Shown piece by piece: positions 42,676 to 49,894 of a stretch of 64,000 nt of DNA (position 1 is its first letter; every line of letters begins with the position of its first letter). Location of the stretch: the NCBI GenBank assembly GCA_963746175.1, contig CAVVAH010000004.1:310001-374000 (forward strand), read 5' to 3'. The DNA comes from CAVVAH01 sp963746175. Lineage in GTDB: Bacteria > Actinomycetota > Actinomycetes > JACCUZ01. The translations under genes and the position numbers were made by a program. The notes beneath the pieces are model-generated. The model saw only the letters and a list, made by a program, of their open reading frames with translations, was not told where the DNA came from and made no database searches.

Positions 42676-43575
42676 TCAGGTGCCTGACGCGGCCCGGATC
42701 GCCGCCGCGAACCGCTCCGCGGACGCCGTCCCCCGCGTCCCGTCGTGGATCAGGAACATCGACGGCTCGGCGAGCTCCAGCTCGAGAAGCACGGGCCGCC
42801 CGTCGGGCCCGGGCACCAGGTCGACGCGGGAGTAGACCAGCTGGTCTCGAGACGCCGGTGCCACTGACGCGAGCGCATCGAGGATCTGCTCGGCGGCCTC
42901 GCGCTCCTCCTCGGTCGGCGTCCGGGGCTCGATCGTCTCCTCCTTGTACGCGCCGGACACCGGCTCCATCGCCGGCGTCAGCAGCGGCCCCTTCCGTACG
43001 GCATGGCTGAACTCGCCGGCGAAGAAGAACAGCGCGGTCTCGCCGTACGTGTCGACCTGGTCGAGGTACGGCTGCACCATCACGGTGCGACCGGCGGCGA
43101 GCAGCCCCTGCGCGTGCGCGACGGCGAGCTCGTCGTGGTCGCCGGCCCGGTAGCGGTTGGTGTCCCGGGAGCCGGCCGAGACCGCCGGCTTCACGACGTA
43201 CTCCCCGACCTCCGGCACCGCGAAGACGTCGCCGGGGTCGAGCCAGTCGGTCGGCACGACGGGGAGCCCGGCCTCCTGGAGGGCGCGCAGGTAGGTCTTC
43301 GTGGTGTTCCAGGTCAGGACGTCGGCCGAGTTGGCCAGCGTCGTGACCGACGCCACCCGCCGGGCCCAGTCGAGGAACTCGGCGTGCCGCTCCTGGTAGT
43401 CCCACGTCGAGCGCACCACGACCAGGTCGTACGACGACCAGTCGACGTCGCCGTCCGTCCACACGGCCGGCCCAGCATCGAGACCGGCGGCAGCCAGCGC
43501 CGGGAGCAGCACCGCCGCGTCCTCGTCCAGGTCGGGGAACTCGGCGGCGGTGGCCAGGGCGATGCGGGTGGTCAC
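42676..43575 (-). CDS. ATP-grasp domain protein inserted between rimI and tsaD
   Basis: A 299-residue ATP-grasp enzyme. The N-terminal segment contains SYDLVVVRSTWDYQERHAEFL (about 48-68), typical of an actinobacterial RimK/glutathione-synthetase-like group. The ATP-binding lysine region is EYVVKPAVSAGSRDT (about 125-139), and the metal-binding C-terminus reads RVDLVPGPDGRPVLLELELAEP (read in pieces, about 252-273). Such enzymes ligate a carboxylate to an amine through an acyl-phosphate. Neither substrate is known. A 55-nt inverted repeat lies 12 nt upstream. It is co-directional with rimI and tsaD and probably co-transcribed. Confidence 0.85.
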   Translation of the reverse strand: MTTRIALATAAEFPDLDEDAAVLLPALAAAGLDAGPAVWTDGDVDWSSYDLVVVRSTWDYQERHAEFLDWARRVASVTTLANSADVLTWNTTKTYLRALQEAGLPVVPTDWLDPGDVFAVPEVGEYVVKPAVSAGSRDTNRYRAGDHDELAVAHAQGLLAAGRTVMVQPYLDQVDTYGETALFFFAGEFSHAVRKGPLLTPAMEPVSGAYKEETIEPRTPTEEEREAAEQILDALASVAPASRDQLVYSRVDLVPGPDGRPVLLELELAEPSMFLIHDGTRGTASAERFAAAIRAASGT

Positions 43576-43586
43576 GGCAGGCGAGC

Positions 43587-43641
43587 CTAGGGCGTGTCCC
43601 TCGGCGCGCGATCCGGGATGGGGTCGAGGGACCCGCCCTAG
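43587..43641. repeat. Inverted repeat with 17-nt arms between rimI and the ATP-grasp gene
   Basis: The left arm (43587-43603, CTAGGGCGTGTCCCTCG) and the right arm (43625-43641) match with a single mismatch around a 21-nt centre. The TAG nearest to the expected end of rimI (43638-43640) is inside the right arm but out of frame. The structure could be a terminator/attenuator or a small mobile (MITE-like) insertion. Confidence 0.75.
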
Positions 43642-44125
43642 TTCGACGGTTCCCGTCGGCGTCGCCGTGGGCCTCGCGGCCGCGCAGCTTCAGCCGCAGG
43701 ACGAGGGCGTCGACGCCGCCCGGCTGGTAGTACGCACGGCGGAGGCCGATCCGCTCGAAGCCGGCTCGCCGGTAGAGCGCCAGCCCCGCCTCGTTGTCGG
43801 CGCGGACCTCGAGCAGCACCTCGGTCGCCTCGCGCCGCCGCCCCTCGTCGACCAACGCGTCGAGCAGCAGCCGGCCGAGGCCCTGTCCCTGCGCCCCCGG
43901 GGCGACAGCGATCGTCTGCACGTCGGCCTGGTGGCCGACGACCGCGAGCCCGGCGTAGCCGACGAGCTCACCCTCGTCCTCGGCGACCAGGTAGTGCCGC
44001 GTCTCCGGCACGTGCGCCAGCTCGGACCAGAACGTCTCCACCGACCAGGAGTCCGGGAACAGCTGGGTCTCCAGCGCGTGCGCGGCCTCGACGTCCCACC
44101 ACCGGAAGCGCCGCAGCGTCGTCAT
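43638..44125 (-). CDS. rimI: GNAT N-acetyltransferase RimI; 3' end unresolved
   Basis: RimI acetylates the N-terminus of ribosomal protein S18 in Escherichia coli; here it is in the usual t6A cluster position. It begins LRRFRWWDVEAAHALETQLFPDSW. The acetyl-CoA loop is VAPGAQGQGLGRLLLDALV (about 73-91), then LEVRADNEAGLALYRRAGFERIGLRRAYY, and the family core ends near residue 150 (VLRLKL). No in-frame stop follows: the frame stays open through the ATP-grasp gene to the tsaD stop at 41615. The end given is the first nearby TAG, which is out of frame. ATG overlaps the tsaB stop (ATGA). Confidence 0.8.
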
Positions 44126-44769
44126 GCCGGTGGGTTGGTCAGCACCGACTTGCGCGCACCGGGCTCGGCGGCGTCCGGTCGCCGCAGGTAGAGCGGGTCC
44201 GGCTCCGACGTCGGCAGGCCGCGCGCGACCCAGCGCGCCAGGTCGGCGGCGCTCGGGTGCAGCGGCCCCCGGTGGCCGCGGAACGCGTCGGGGTACAGCT
44301 CGGCACCGGCACCGACCGTCGGGCCGTCCCAGGTGGCGTCCGCGGGCGTTGCGACGTACGGCCCGTCGACCCGCTCGGGCCCGGCCGCTCCCGGTCGGTA
44401 CGCCGCCCAGTGCACCTCCTTGCGCCGCGCGTCCGTCACGACGCGGAACTCCTCGTCCAGACCGGCCGCCAGCGCGATCGTGTCCAGGCTGCAGACGCCG
44501 AGCACCGGGATCGACAGGGCCGCGCCGAGAGTGCGCGCCGTCACGAGGCCCACCCGCAGGCCCGTGAACGGCCCCGGCCCGGTGCCGACCCCGACCGCCG
44601 TGAGAGCCGTCCGGTCGAGGCCCGCCTCGGCGAGCACCTCGGCGATGGCCGGCGCGAGCAGCTCGCCGTGCCGCCGGGCGTCGACCGTGGTGCGCTCGGC
44701 GAGGACACGATCTCCGTCGGCCAGCGCGACCGTCACCGCGGGAGTCGCGGTGTCGAGGGCGAGCAGCAC
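44122..44769 (-). CDS. tsaB: tRNA threonylcarbamoyladenosine biosynthesis protein TsaB
   Basis: A 215-residue ASKHA-fold protein that pairs with TsaD in t6A synthesis. It has LLALDTATPAVTVAL at the N-terminus, VGVGTGPGPFTGLRVGL (about 59-75) and CSLDTIA, and is shorter than TsaD and lacks the HxxxH metal site, as expected. GTG 44769 is preceded at 7 nt by TAACCT, so it has its own leaderless promoter. Normally tsaE lies immediately upstream; here tsaE is 4 kb away, beyond an inserted block. Translational coupling to rimI is by an ATGA overlap. Confidence 0.95.
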   Translation of the reverse strand: MLLALDTATPAVTVALADGDRVLAERTTVDARRHGELLAPAIAEVLAEAGLDRTALTAVGVGTGPGPFTGLRVGLVTARTLGAALSIPVLGVCSLDTIALAAGLDEEFRVVTDARRKEVHWAAYRPGAAGPERVDGPYVATPADATWDGPTVGAGAELYPDAFRGHRGPLHPSAADLARWVARGLPTSEPDPLYLRRPDAAEPGARKSVLTNPPA

Positions 44770-44776
44770 GGTCCGA

Positions 44777-44782
44777 AGGTTA
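44777..44782 (-). promoter_or_regulatory. -10 box of a leaderless tsaB promoter
   Basis: TAACCT on the minus strand followed by exactly 7 nt and the GTG of tsaB. It gives the tsaB-rimI-tsaD group a promoter of its own, needed because tsaE is no longer adjacent. Confidence 0.55.
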
Positions 44783-45044
44783 GCCAGCGCTTGCAGCCCG
44801 CACCCGCGCCGCCACCGCCGCGAGGTCCACCGGACAGCGCCGGCTGTCGTAGCCGCGCCGGTGCAGCGAGTGCCGGGCTGAGGTCAGACCAGCCAGGACC
44901 CAGGCCAGGCTGCATCGGTGCCCGGCTCGCCGTCGCCCGGCGTCCCGCCGTCGTTCCGGCTCGTGGACGACCTCGGGAAAACATGGGAAACCCTTGTGGA
45001 CAAAGGGATCCGGGGTTCCGAACGAGTGCGTCATCTGCTGTTCT

Positions 45045-45060
45045 TCGAACATGTGTTCGA
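45045..45060 (+). promoter_or_regulatory. LexA (SOS) box overlapping the start of the HNH gene
   Basis: TCGAAC-ATGT-GTTCGA fits the actinobacterial SOS box TCGAAC-N4-GTTCGA exactly. The ATG in the spacer (45051) opens the frame of the HNH gene. 13E12-type DUF222/HNH genes of mycobacteria are known to carry LexA sites at this place. Confidence 0.85.
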
Positions 45061-46393
45061 TAGTGCAGGACCGGCCCGGCGTCACCCGGACCGGTGCTGC
45101 GCTGCGGCCGGTGTGGCAGCTCACGGACGACGAGGTCGAGACCGCGCTGGGCGAGATCGAGGACGCCGAGGCCCGGCTGGTGGCCCGCCGCGTCGAGCTG
45201 GTCACCGAGGCCGACCAGCGGTCGATGAAGGACCGGTGCCGGGCGCTGTCCAGCGACGGTGGCTGCAGGACCGGTTCCGGCTCTCCCACCGCGACGCCAA
45301 GGCGCGGGTCGACCAGGCCCGGCGCTGGCCGGCCAGCCCGCCGCCCACGCCGCGCTCGCGGCCGGCACGGTGACCCCGGAGCAGGCGGTCGTGGTCGCCA
45401 CCTGCCTGGACGCCGTCGACCAGCTTCCCGGCGTGGACCCGGTCGAACGCGAGGAGGCTGCCGACTTCCTCATCGGCCAGGCCGCCGGCCTCGACCGAGG
45501 CACCTGGCCGCCGCCGCCGCACAGCTGGTCGAACGGCTCACCCGCTCGACCTCGACAGAGACCGCCGCCGACGCGGGAGCCGTCGCGCGGTAGCTGGCCG
45601 CGGCCGAGGCCGCAGCAGGCCGCCGAGATCAAGACCCTGGTCGTCAAGCACCGCCCCGACGGGACCATCGCCTACCGCGGCTCCTTCCGGCGTACCGACG
45701 CTCCGGTGCTCACCGCCTGGCTCAAGCAGGCCGACAAACGCCACCCCGGCGACGACGGGTTCGACGACGACCGGCCTGGCGAGCACCGCCGCGGCGACCA
45801 CCTGGTCACCACCCTGCGGCAAGCCGGCACCGGCACCGGCACCGGCGGTGGGCGGACCTACGTGCACCTCACCGTCACCACCACCCTGGACGCGCTGCGC
45901 GAGAAGGTGACCGGCGCCGGGATCCTGGACACCGGCGGCACCTTGTCCGCGGCCGAGCTGCGCCGGCTGGCCTGCGACGCCGGCTCGCTCCGCGCGTGCT
46001 CGGCGGACCCAGCCAGGTCCTCGACTACGGCCGCACCCGCCGCACCTTCCCCCAGGCTCCCCGCCGCGCCCTGGTCGTGCGCGACCAAGGCTGCATCGCC
46101 CCAGCTGCGACCGCACACCAGCAGACTGCGACGCCCACCACCAGTGGGAATGGGACCACGGCGGACCTACCGACCTGGCCAACGGCGCCCTGCTCTGCCA
46201 GTACCACCACCAACAAGTCCACCGACAAGACTGGACCGTGCAACTGGCCCGCAACGGCTACCCCGAACTCATCCCCCCGACCTCATCGACCCCAACGCCG
46301 ACCCCGACAGCACCACCGGTTCCAGATCACCGCGATCACCAGCAGACGACGGACCGGAGCCCCTTGCCCGTGCGGAGCGATTCCGGACACTGA
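45051..46393 (+). pseudogene. DUF222/HNH endonuclease (13E12 family), multiply frameshifted
   Basis: Recognisable pieces in order, in changing frames: VWQLTDDEVETALGEIEDAEARL (frame of 45051); WLQDRFRLSHRDAKARVDQARRW (about 45252-45330); AAHAALAAGTVTPEQAVVVA (about 45333); AAAAAQLVERLTRSTSTE (about 45515); EIKTLVVKHRPDGTIAYRGS and on to LSAAELRRLACDAG; QVLDYGRTRRTFPQAPRRAL; finally CDRTPADCDAHHQWEWDHGG and ALLCQYHHQQVHRQDW, the HNH nuclease motif with its histidines, to a TGA at 46391. About six frame changes and one internal TAG. The gene would be about 447 codons, normal for the family, so it decayed by small indels. Confidence 0.85.
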
Positions 46394-46511
46394 TCGTCCG
46401 GGATGGGCTCTACGGTCGAGCCGTGCACCTCCCCGGTGCTGAGTTGCCGCCGGAAAGGAGCCCAGATGGCCGAACTCGTGCTGTCCCACCACGTCGGTCG
46501 CCGGCGGTGGC

Positions 46512-47183
46512 ATGAGCGAGCAGGGGTGGCGGGCGTTCCTGGCCGCAGCGGGCGTCGACGACTGGGTGGTGCTGCACGGCGGAGCGACGGCTGTGTTCCG
46601 CGTCCCCTCGCTCAGCGACGCGGTGCAGCTTGCCGAGGCGGTCGCGCGCGTCCCCGGCCTCGAAGGTTCGGGTTGCCTGCTGACCGTCGCCGACGACCGT
46701 CTCACCGTGCGGCTCAGCCGCGGTGTCTTCCGGCTGGTGGAGCGGCACATCGAGCTGGCCCGGGCGGTCTCGGCGAGCGCGCAGGCGCGCGGTGCCGTCG
46801 CCGACCGCACGGCCGCGCAGGAGGTCCAGCTGGCCGTCGCCGGGAAGCCCGACGCGCTCGATGTCGGCTTCTGGCGCGCGGTCCTCGGGTACGCGCCGCT
46901 GGCCGACGACAACGCCGTCGACCCGCTCGGCCACGGCTCGACGGTCTGGATGCAGGAGCTGGACCCGGGGAGACCGCTACGGCACGCGATGCACGTCGAC
47001 GTCTCGGTCGCACGTGAGCACGCGGAGGCACGGGTGGCGGCCGCCCTTGCCGCGGGAGGGCGCATCGTCGACGACACCGACGCCCCTGCCGGCTGGATCC
47101 TCGCCGACCGGGCCGGCAACCGCGTGTGCATCGCGGCGTGGCCGGACGGATCGGTCCCGGCCGCTCCACCCGACCAGCAGTAG
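46512..47183 (+). CDS. VOC-type protein with a degenerate pterin-dehydratase-like N-terminal half
   Basis: The 223-residue reading has an N-terminal alpha-beta half (about 1-105; VPSLSDAVQLAEAVARVPGLEG, SRGVFRLVERHIELARAVS), which resembles the pterin-4a-carbinolamine dehydratase fold without its catalytic histidines. The C-terminal half is a glyoxalase-like VOC module (about 106-212; ALDVGFWRAVLGY, HVDVSVAREHAEARVAAALAAGG, ILADRAGNRVCIA). ATG 46512 has no ribosome site, whereas ATG 46466 in another frame has a strong AAGGAG (46455-46460). One extra base near 46495 would join MAELVLSHHV to this protein, so the true start may be upstream with another frameshift. Function unknown. Confidence 0.65.
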   Translation: MSEQGWRAFLAAAGVDDWVVLHGGATAVFRVPSLSDAVQLAEAVARVPGLEGSGCLLTVADDRLTVRLSRGVFRLVERHIELARAVSASAQARGAVADRTAAQEVQLAVAGKPDALDVGFWRAVLGYAPLADDNAVDPLGHGSTVWMQELDPGRPLRHAMHVDVSVAREHAEARVAAALAAGGRIVDDTDAPAGWILADRAGNRVCIAAWPDGSVPAAPPDQQ

Positions 47184-47203
47184 CCGCCCGCGGCGGGCGA
47201 GGG

Positions 47204-48085
47204 TCAGCCGCGGTCGCGGCCGCGGATCGCGTGCACGACCGCGGCCATGTCCTGGCCGCCGAGCCCCAGCGCCTCCGCCTCGGCGAACAACGCCTCGGAC
47301 GCCTCCATCAACGGCGCAGCCGTGCCGCTGGCACGGGCAGCATCGGCCACCAGTCTGCTGTTCATGAGCACGTCCGACAGACCCGCGGCCACCGGGTACT
47401 CGCCGGAGACGAGCATCGGCAGCTTCGCGCGGGAGATGGTGCTCGACATCTGGCCGGCGTCGATGACCGCCCGGAACGTCGCCATGTCGACGCCGTGCCG
47501 TTCGGCGAAGTGCGCGGACTCGGCGAGCCCGACGACCGTCGTGATGAGGAACAGGTTCACCGAGAGTTTCGTCATCAGCGCTGCCGGCACCTCGCCGCAG
47601 TCGAACGTCTCGCGGCAGGTCGCCGCCACCAGCGGCCGGACCACGTCGACGTCCTCGGGGGCACCGGCCAGCATCCCGACCAGCTGCGCCGCCTCGGCCG
47701 GCCCGCGCGACCCGCTGACGGGTGCCTCGACGTAGCGTCCGCCGGCCGCTCGTACGTCGGCCGCGAGCGCCCGGGAGTACTCCGCGGAGGTCGTGCCCAT
47801 GTGGACGACGAGGTGGCGCCCGACGCGCGTGTCGAACTCCGGCGTCCGGCGGCCCAGGACCGCGTCGAGGACGTCCCCGTTGGCCATCATGAACAGCACC
47901 GTCGTCGTCCGCGCGAGCACGTCGTCGACGCTGTCCGCCGCCTCGGCTCCGGCGGCCAGCAGCGGCTCGAGCCGGGCCGGCGTCCTGTTCCACACCACCA
48001 GCGGCACACCGGCCCGAGCGAGGTTCAGGGCCATCGGCTGGCCCATCACACCCAGCCCGACGAACCCCACGGGACTCCCGGTCAC
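47204..48085 (-). CDS. NAD(P)-dependent beta-hydroxyacid dehydrogenase-like oxidoreductase
   Basis: A 293-residue protein of the 6-phosphogluconate/3-hydroxyisobutyrate dehydrogenase family. The cofactor motif is VGFVGLGVMGQPMALNLARAG (read from about residue 6), the substrate-binding region is EAPVSGSRGPAEAAQLVGMLAG, and the catalytic Lys is in ALMTKLSVNLFLIT. GTG 48085 is preceded by GGAGGTGCC; the frame remains open upstream through the G-rich block but that part is not protein-like. Substrate is unknown; tartronate semialdehyde or imine reductions are possible in this family. It belongs to the block inserted between tsaE and tsaB. Confidence 0.88.
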   Translation of the reverse strand: MTGSPVGFVGLGVMGQPMALNLARAGVPLVVWNRTPARLEPLLAAGAEAADSVDDVLARTTTVLFMMANGDVLDAVLGRRTPEFDTRVGRHLVVHMGTTSAEYSRALAADVRAAGGRYVEAPVSGSRGPAEAAQLVGMLAGAPEDVDVVRPLVAATCRETFDCGEVPAALMTKLSVNLFLITTVVGLAESAHFAERHGVDMATFRAVIDAGQMSSTISRAKLPMLVSGEYPVAAGLSDVLMNSRLVADAARASGTAAPLMEASEALFAEAEALGLGGQDMAAVVHAIRGRDRG

Positions 48086-48788
48086 GGCACCTCCACGGTC
48101 TCGACTGACGCGAGTGTGGGGGGCCGTGAGTGCCGCGGGAGACCCGTCCGGGCCGAGGGGGAGGGGGAGGAGGGGGGCAGGGGGGGGGGGGGGGGCGCGA
48201 GGGGCGGACGGGGGGCGGGGGGCGGCCGCGAGCGCGAGCGTGGAGGTGCGCGAGCGGCGCGGCACGGAAGGCGGAGGGAGGGGGGGAGGGGAGAGACACG
48301 ACGCGGGGGGGCGAAACGAGGCGCGGGGGGGCGAGAACGCGGGGCGAGAGCAGGGCGGGGGACCGGGCGACGCGAGCGGCGGGCGGGGACGCGAGCCGGG
48401 CGGGAGGGCGAGGGGCGGACGGACAGGGCGGAGACCGGCGGGCGAGAGACGGAAGCCGCGCGCGCGGGGACGGCGGAGGAAGAGAGAGAGGACGCTCGAG
48501 CCGGAGGCCGACCAGGCGGCCGACGGCGGGGGAGAGCGTGGGTGGGAGCCAAGACCCAGCGGCGAGCCGAGGTCGCGCGCGCACGCGGCGTGGGCGCGGC
48601 GCGCGCGGACCAGCAGGCACGGTGGGACAGAGGGTGACGACGGCAGAGCACGCCGACGGGAGGCGTGCACCAGGGCGGGCGCGCGGGTCGGTGATCGGGT
48701 GTGCTCGGCGTATCGTCATGGGTGGCCGGTCAGCCCGCGAGGGGAGGTCAAGACCGTCGGATTCCTGCCATCCCGCGGCACCGAGCGC
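48086..48788. other. 703-bp stretch without a gene, mostly G-rich and T-poor
   Basis: From about 48120 to 48560 the plus strand is almost only G, A and C. It has G-runs of 6 or more at many places and an unbroken run of 16 G (48180-48195). Open frames run through it only because stop codons need T. The character returns to normal near 48640. Beyond that a 16-bp direct repeat copies the tsaE 3' end. No protein, RNA or transposon end is recognised. Confidence 0.8.
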
Positions 48789-48804
48789 TCAGCCCGCGAG
48801 GGGA
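48730..48804. repeat. 16-bp direct repeat duplicating the end of tsaE
   Basis: TCAGCCCGCGAGGGGA occurs at 48730-48745 and again at 48789-48804. The second copy contains the tsaE stop codon and its last codons. The spacing is 59 bp. It may mark the boundary of the inserted block or a local slippage duplication. Confidence 0.75.
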
Positions 48805-49277
48805 CCCAGGTCGATGCCGGACCACCGGTCTCCGACAGCCCGGACCGTAGCCGTGCGGGTCTCGTCGGTGTCGTCGCTGCCGCGGTGCAGCGTGACCTCC
48901 AGCCGGTCTGCCGAGAGCTCCTCGACCTTGCCCTGCCCCCACTCGACCACCGTCACCGACTCCTCGAGCGACGCGTCGAGGTCGAGGTCGTCCACCTCGG
49001 CCAGCGACCCGAGCCGGTACGCGTCGACGTGCACCAGCGACGGGCCGTCGCCGAGCGACGGGTGCCACCGGGCGATGACGAACGTGGGTGACGTGACGGC
49101 ACCGCGGACGCCGAGTGCGGCGCCGAGGCCGCGGGTGAGCGTCGTCTTGCCGGCACCGAGGTCGCCGGACAGCAGCACCAGGTCACCGGCGCGCAGCACG
49201 GCGGCCAGCCGCCTGCCGAGGTCGGTCGTGTCATCGGCCGTCGGCAGCACGACCTCGACGGCCTCGCGGGTGGTCAC
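48789..49277 (-). CDS. tsaE: tRNA threonylcarbamoyladenosine biosynthesis ATPase TsaE
   Basis: A 162-residue P-loop ATPase that regulates the TsaB-TsaD complex in t6A formation. Walker A is LSGDLGAGKTTLTRGL (about 36-51), followed by VTSPTFVIARWHPS (switch region), VHVDAYRLGSLAEVDDL and VTVVEWGQ, all typical of the family. GTG 49277 overlaps the stop of the uracil-DNA glycosylase gene as GTGA. It is the last gene of the chain from acpS onward (alr, hydrolase, glycosylase, tsaE, each overlapping by 4 nt). Its partner tsaB is 4 kb further on. Confidence 0.95.
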   Translation of the reverse strand: MTTREAVEVVLPTADDTTDLGRRLAAVLRAGDLVLLSGDLGAGKTTLTRGLGAALGVRGAVTSPTFVIARWHPSLGDGPSLVHVDAYRLGSLAEVDDLDLDASLEESVTVVEWGQGKVEELSADRLEVTLHRGSDDTDETRTATVRAVGDRWSGIDLGPLAG

Positions 49278-49894
49278 GACGGCACCGCCAGCAGTGCCGC
49301 GACCCGCGCCAGGTCGGCCCGCAGCGCGGCGACGGGCTCACCCTTCGGGCCGAACCGGATGGCCGCGGACGGGTGGTACGTCACGAGCAGCGGGCGGCCG
49401 TCGTACGCCAGCGGATCGGCCAGGCTGCGGTCGCGCAGGGCGCCGATCCGGGCCGACGGCCCGAAGAACCACGCCGCCGCGGTGCTGCCGAGTGCCACCA
49501 CGACCCGCGGGTCGACGAGCTCGATCTGACGGGTCAGCCACGGCCGGCAGCGCGCGACCTCGGCCCGGCGCGGGGTGCGGTTGGCCGGCGGCCGGCACTT
49601 GAGGACGTTGGCGACGGCGACCTGCTCGCGGCGCAGGCCGGCCTCGCCGAGCAGCTGGTCGAGCAGCTGGCCGGACCTGCCGACGAACGGCACGCCGGTC
49701 TCGTCCTCCTGGGCCCCCGGCGCCTCGCCGACGAGCAGGACCTCGGCGCCGGGCGGGCGCTGACCGGCGACCACGCGGGTCCGGCTGGCGGCCAGCTCGT
49801 CGCACGCCACGCAGCCCTGCACGACCGCGACCAGCTCGTCCCAGGACGACGCGCCGGCAGCAGCGGCCACGGTGTCGGTGGTCACCGGCGTCAC
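49274..49894 (-). CDS. Family 4 uracil-DNA glycosylase (iron-sulfur type)
   Basis: It removes uracil from DNA in base-excision repair. The 206-residue protein has four cysteines for a [4Fe-4S] cluster: Cys28 and Cys31 (CVAC), Cys100 (KCRPP) and Cys116 (RCRPW). The uracil-binding motif is GEAPGAQEDETGVPFVGRSG (about 56-75) and the catalytic-loop HPSA sits near residue 175. This is the family 4 (UDGa) layout. GTG 49894 overlaps the hydrolase stop (GTGA), and its own stop overlaps tsaE the same way, so it is translated as part of the alr-tsaE chain. Confidence 0.92.
   Translation of the reverse strand: MTPVTTDTVAAAAGASSWDELVAVVQGCVACDELAASRTRVVAGQRPPGAEVLLVGEAPGAQEDETGVPFVGRSGQLLDQLLGEAGLRREQVAVANVLKCRPPANRTPRRAEVARCRPWLTRQIELVDPRVVVALGSTAAAWFFGPSARIGALRDRSLADPLAYDGRPLLVTYHPSAAIRFGPKGEPVAALRADLARVAALLAVPS

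Noticed and set aside
44780..44930. Minus-strand frame ending SLHRRGYDSRRCPVDLAAVAARV between tsaB and the HNH remnant
   Set aside because: It has some protein-like character, but there is no start, no recognisable family and no support from neighbours. It may be a gene fragment but cannot be supported.
48086..48670. N-terminal extension of the dehydrogenase encoded by the G-rich block
   Set aside because: The translation is Pro/Arg/Ser-rich filler created by lack of T. The family start with its ribosome site is at 48085.
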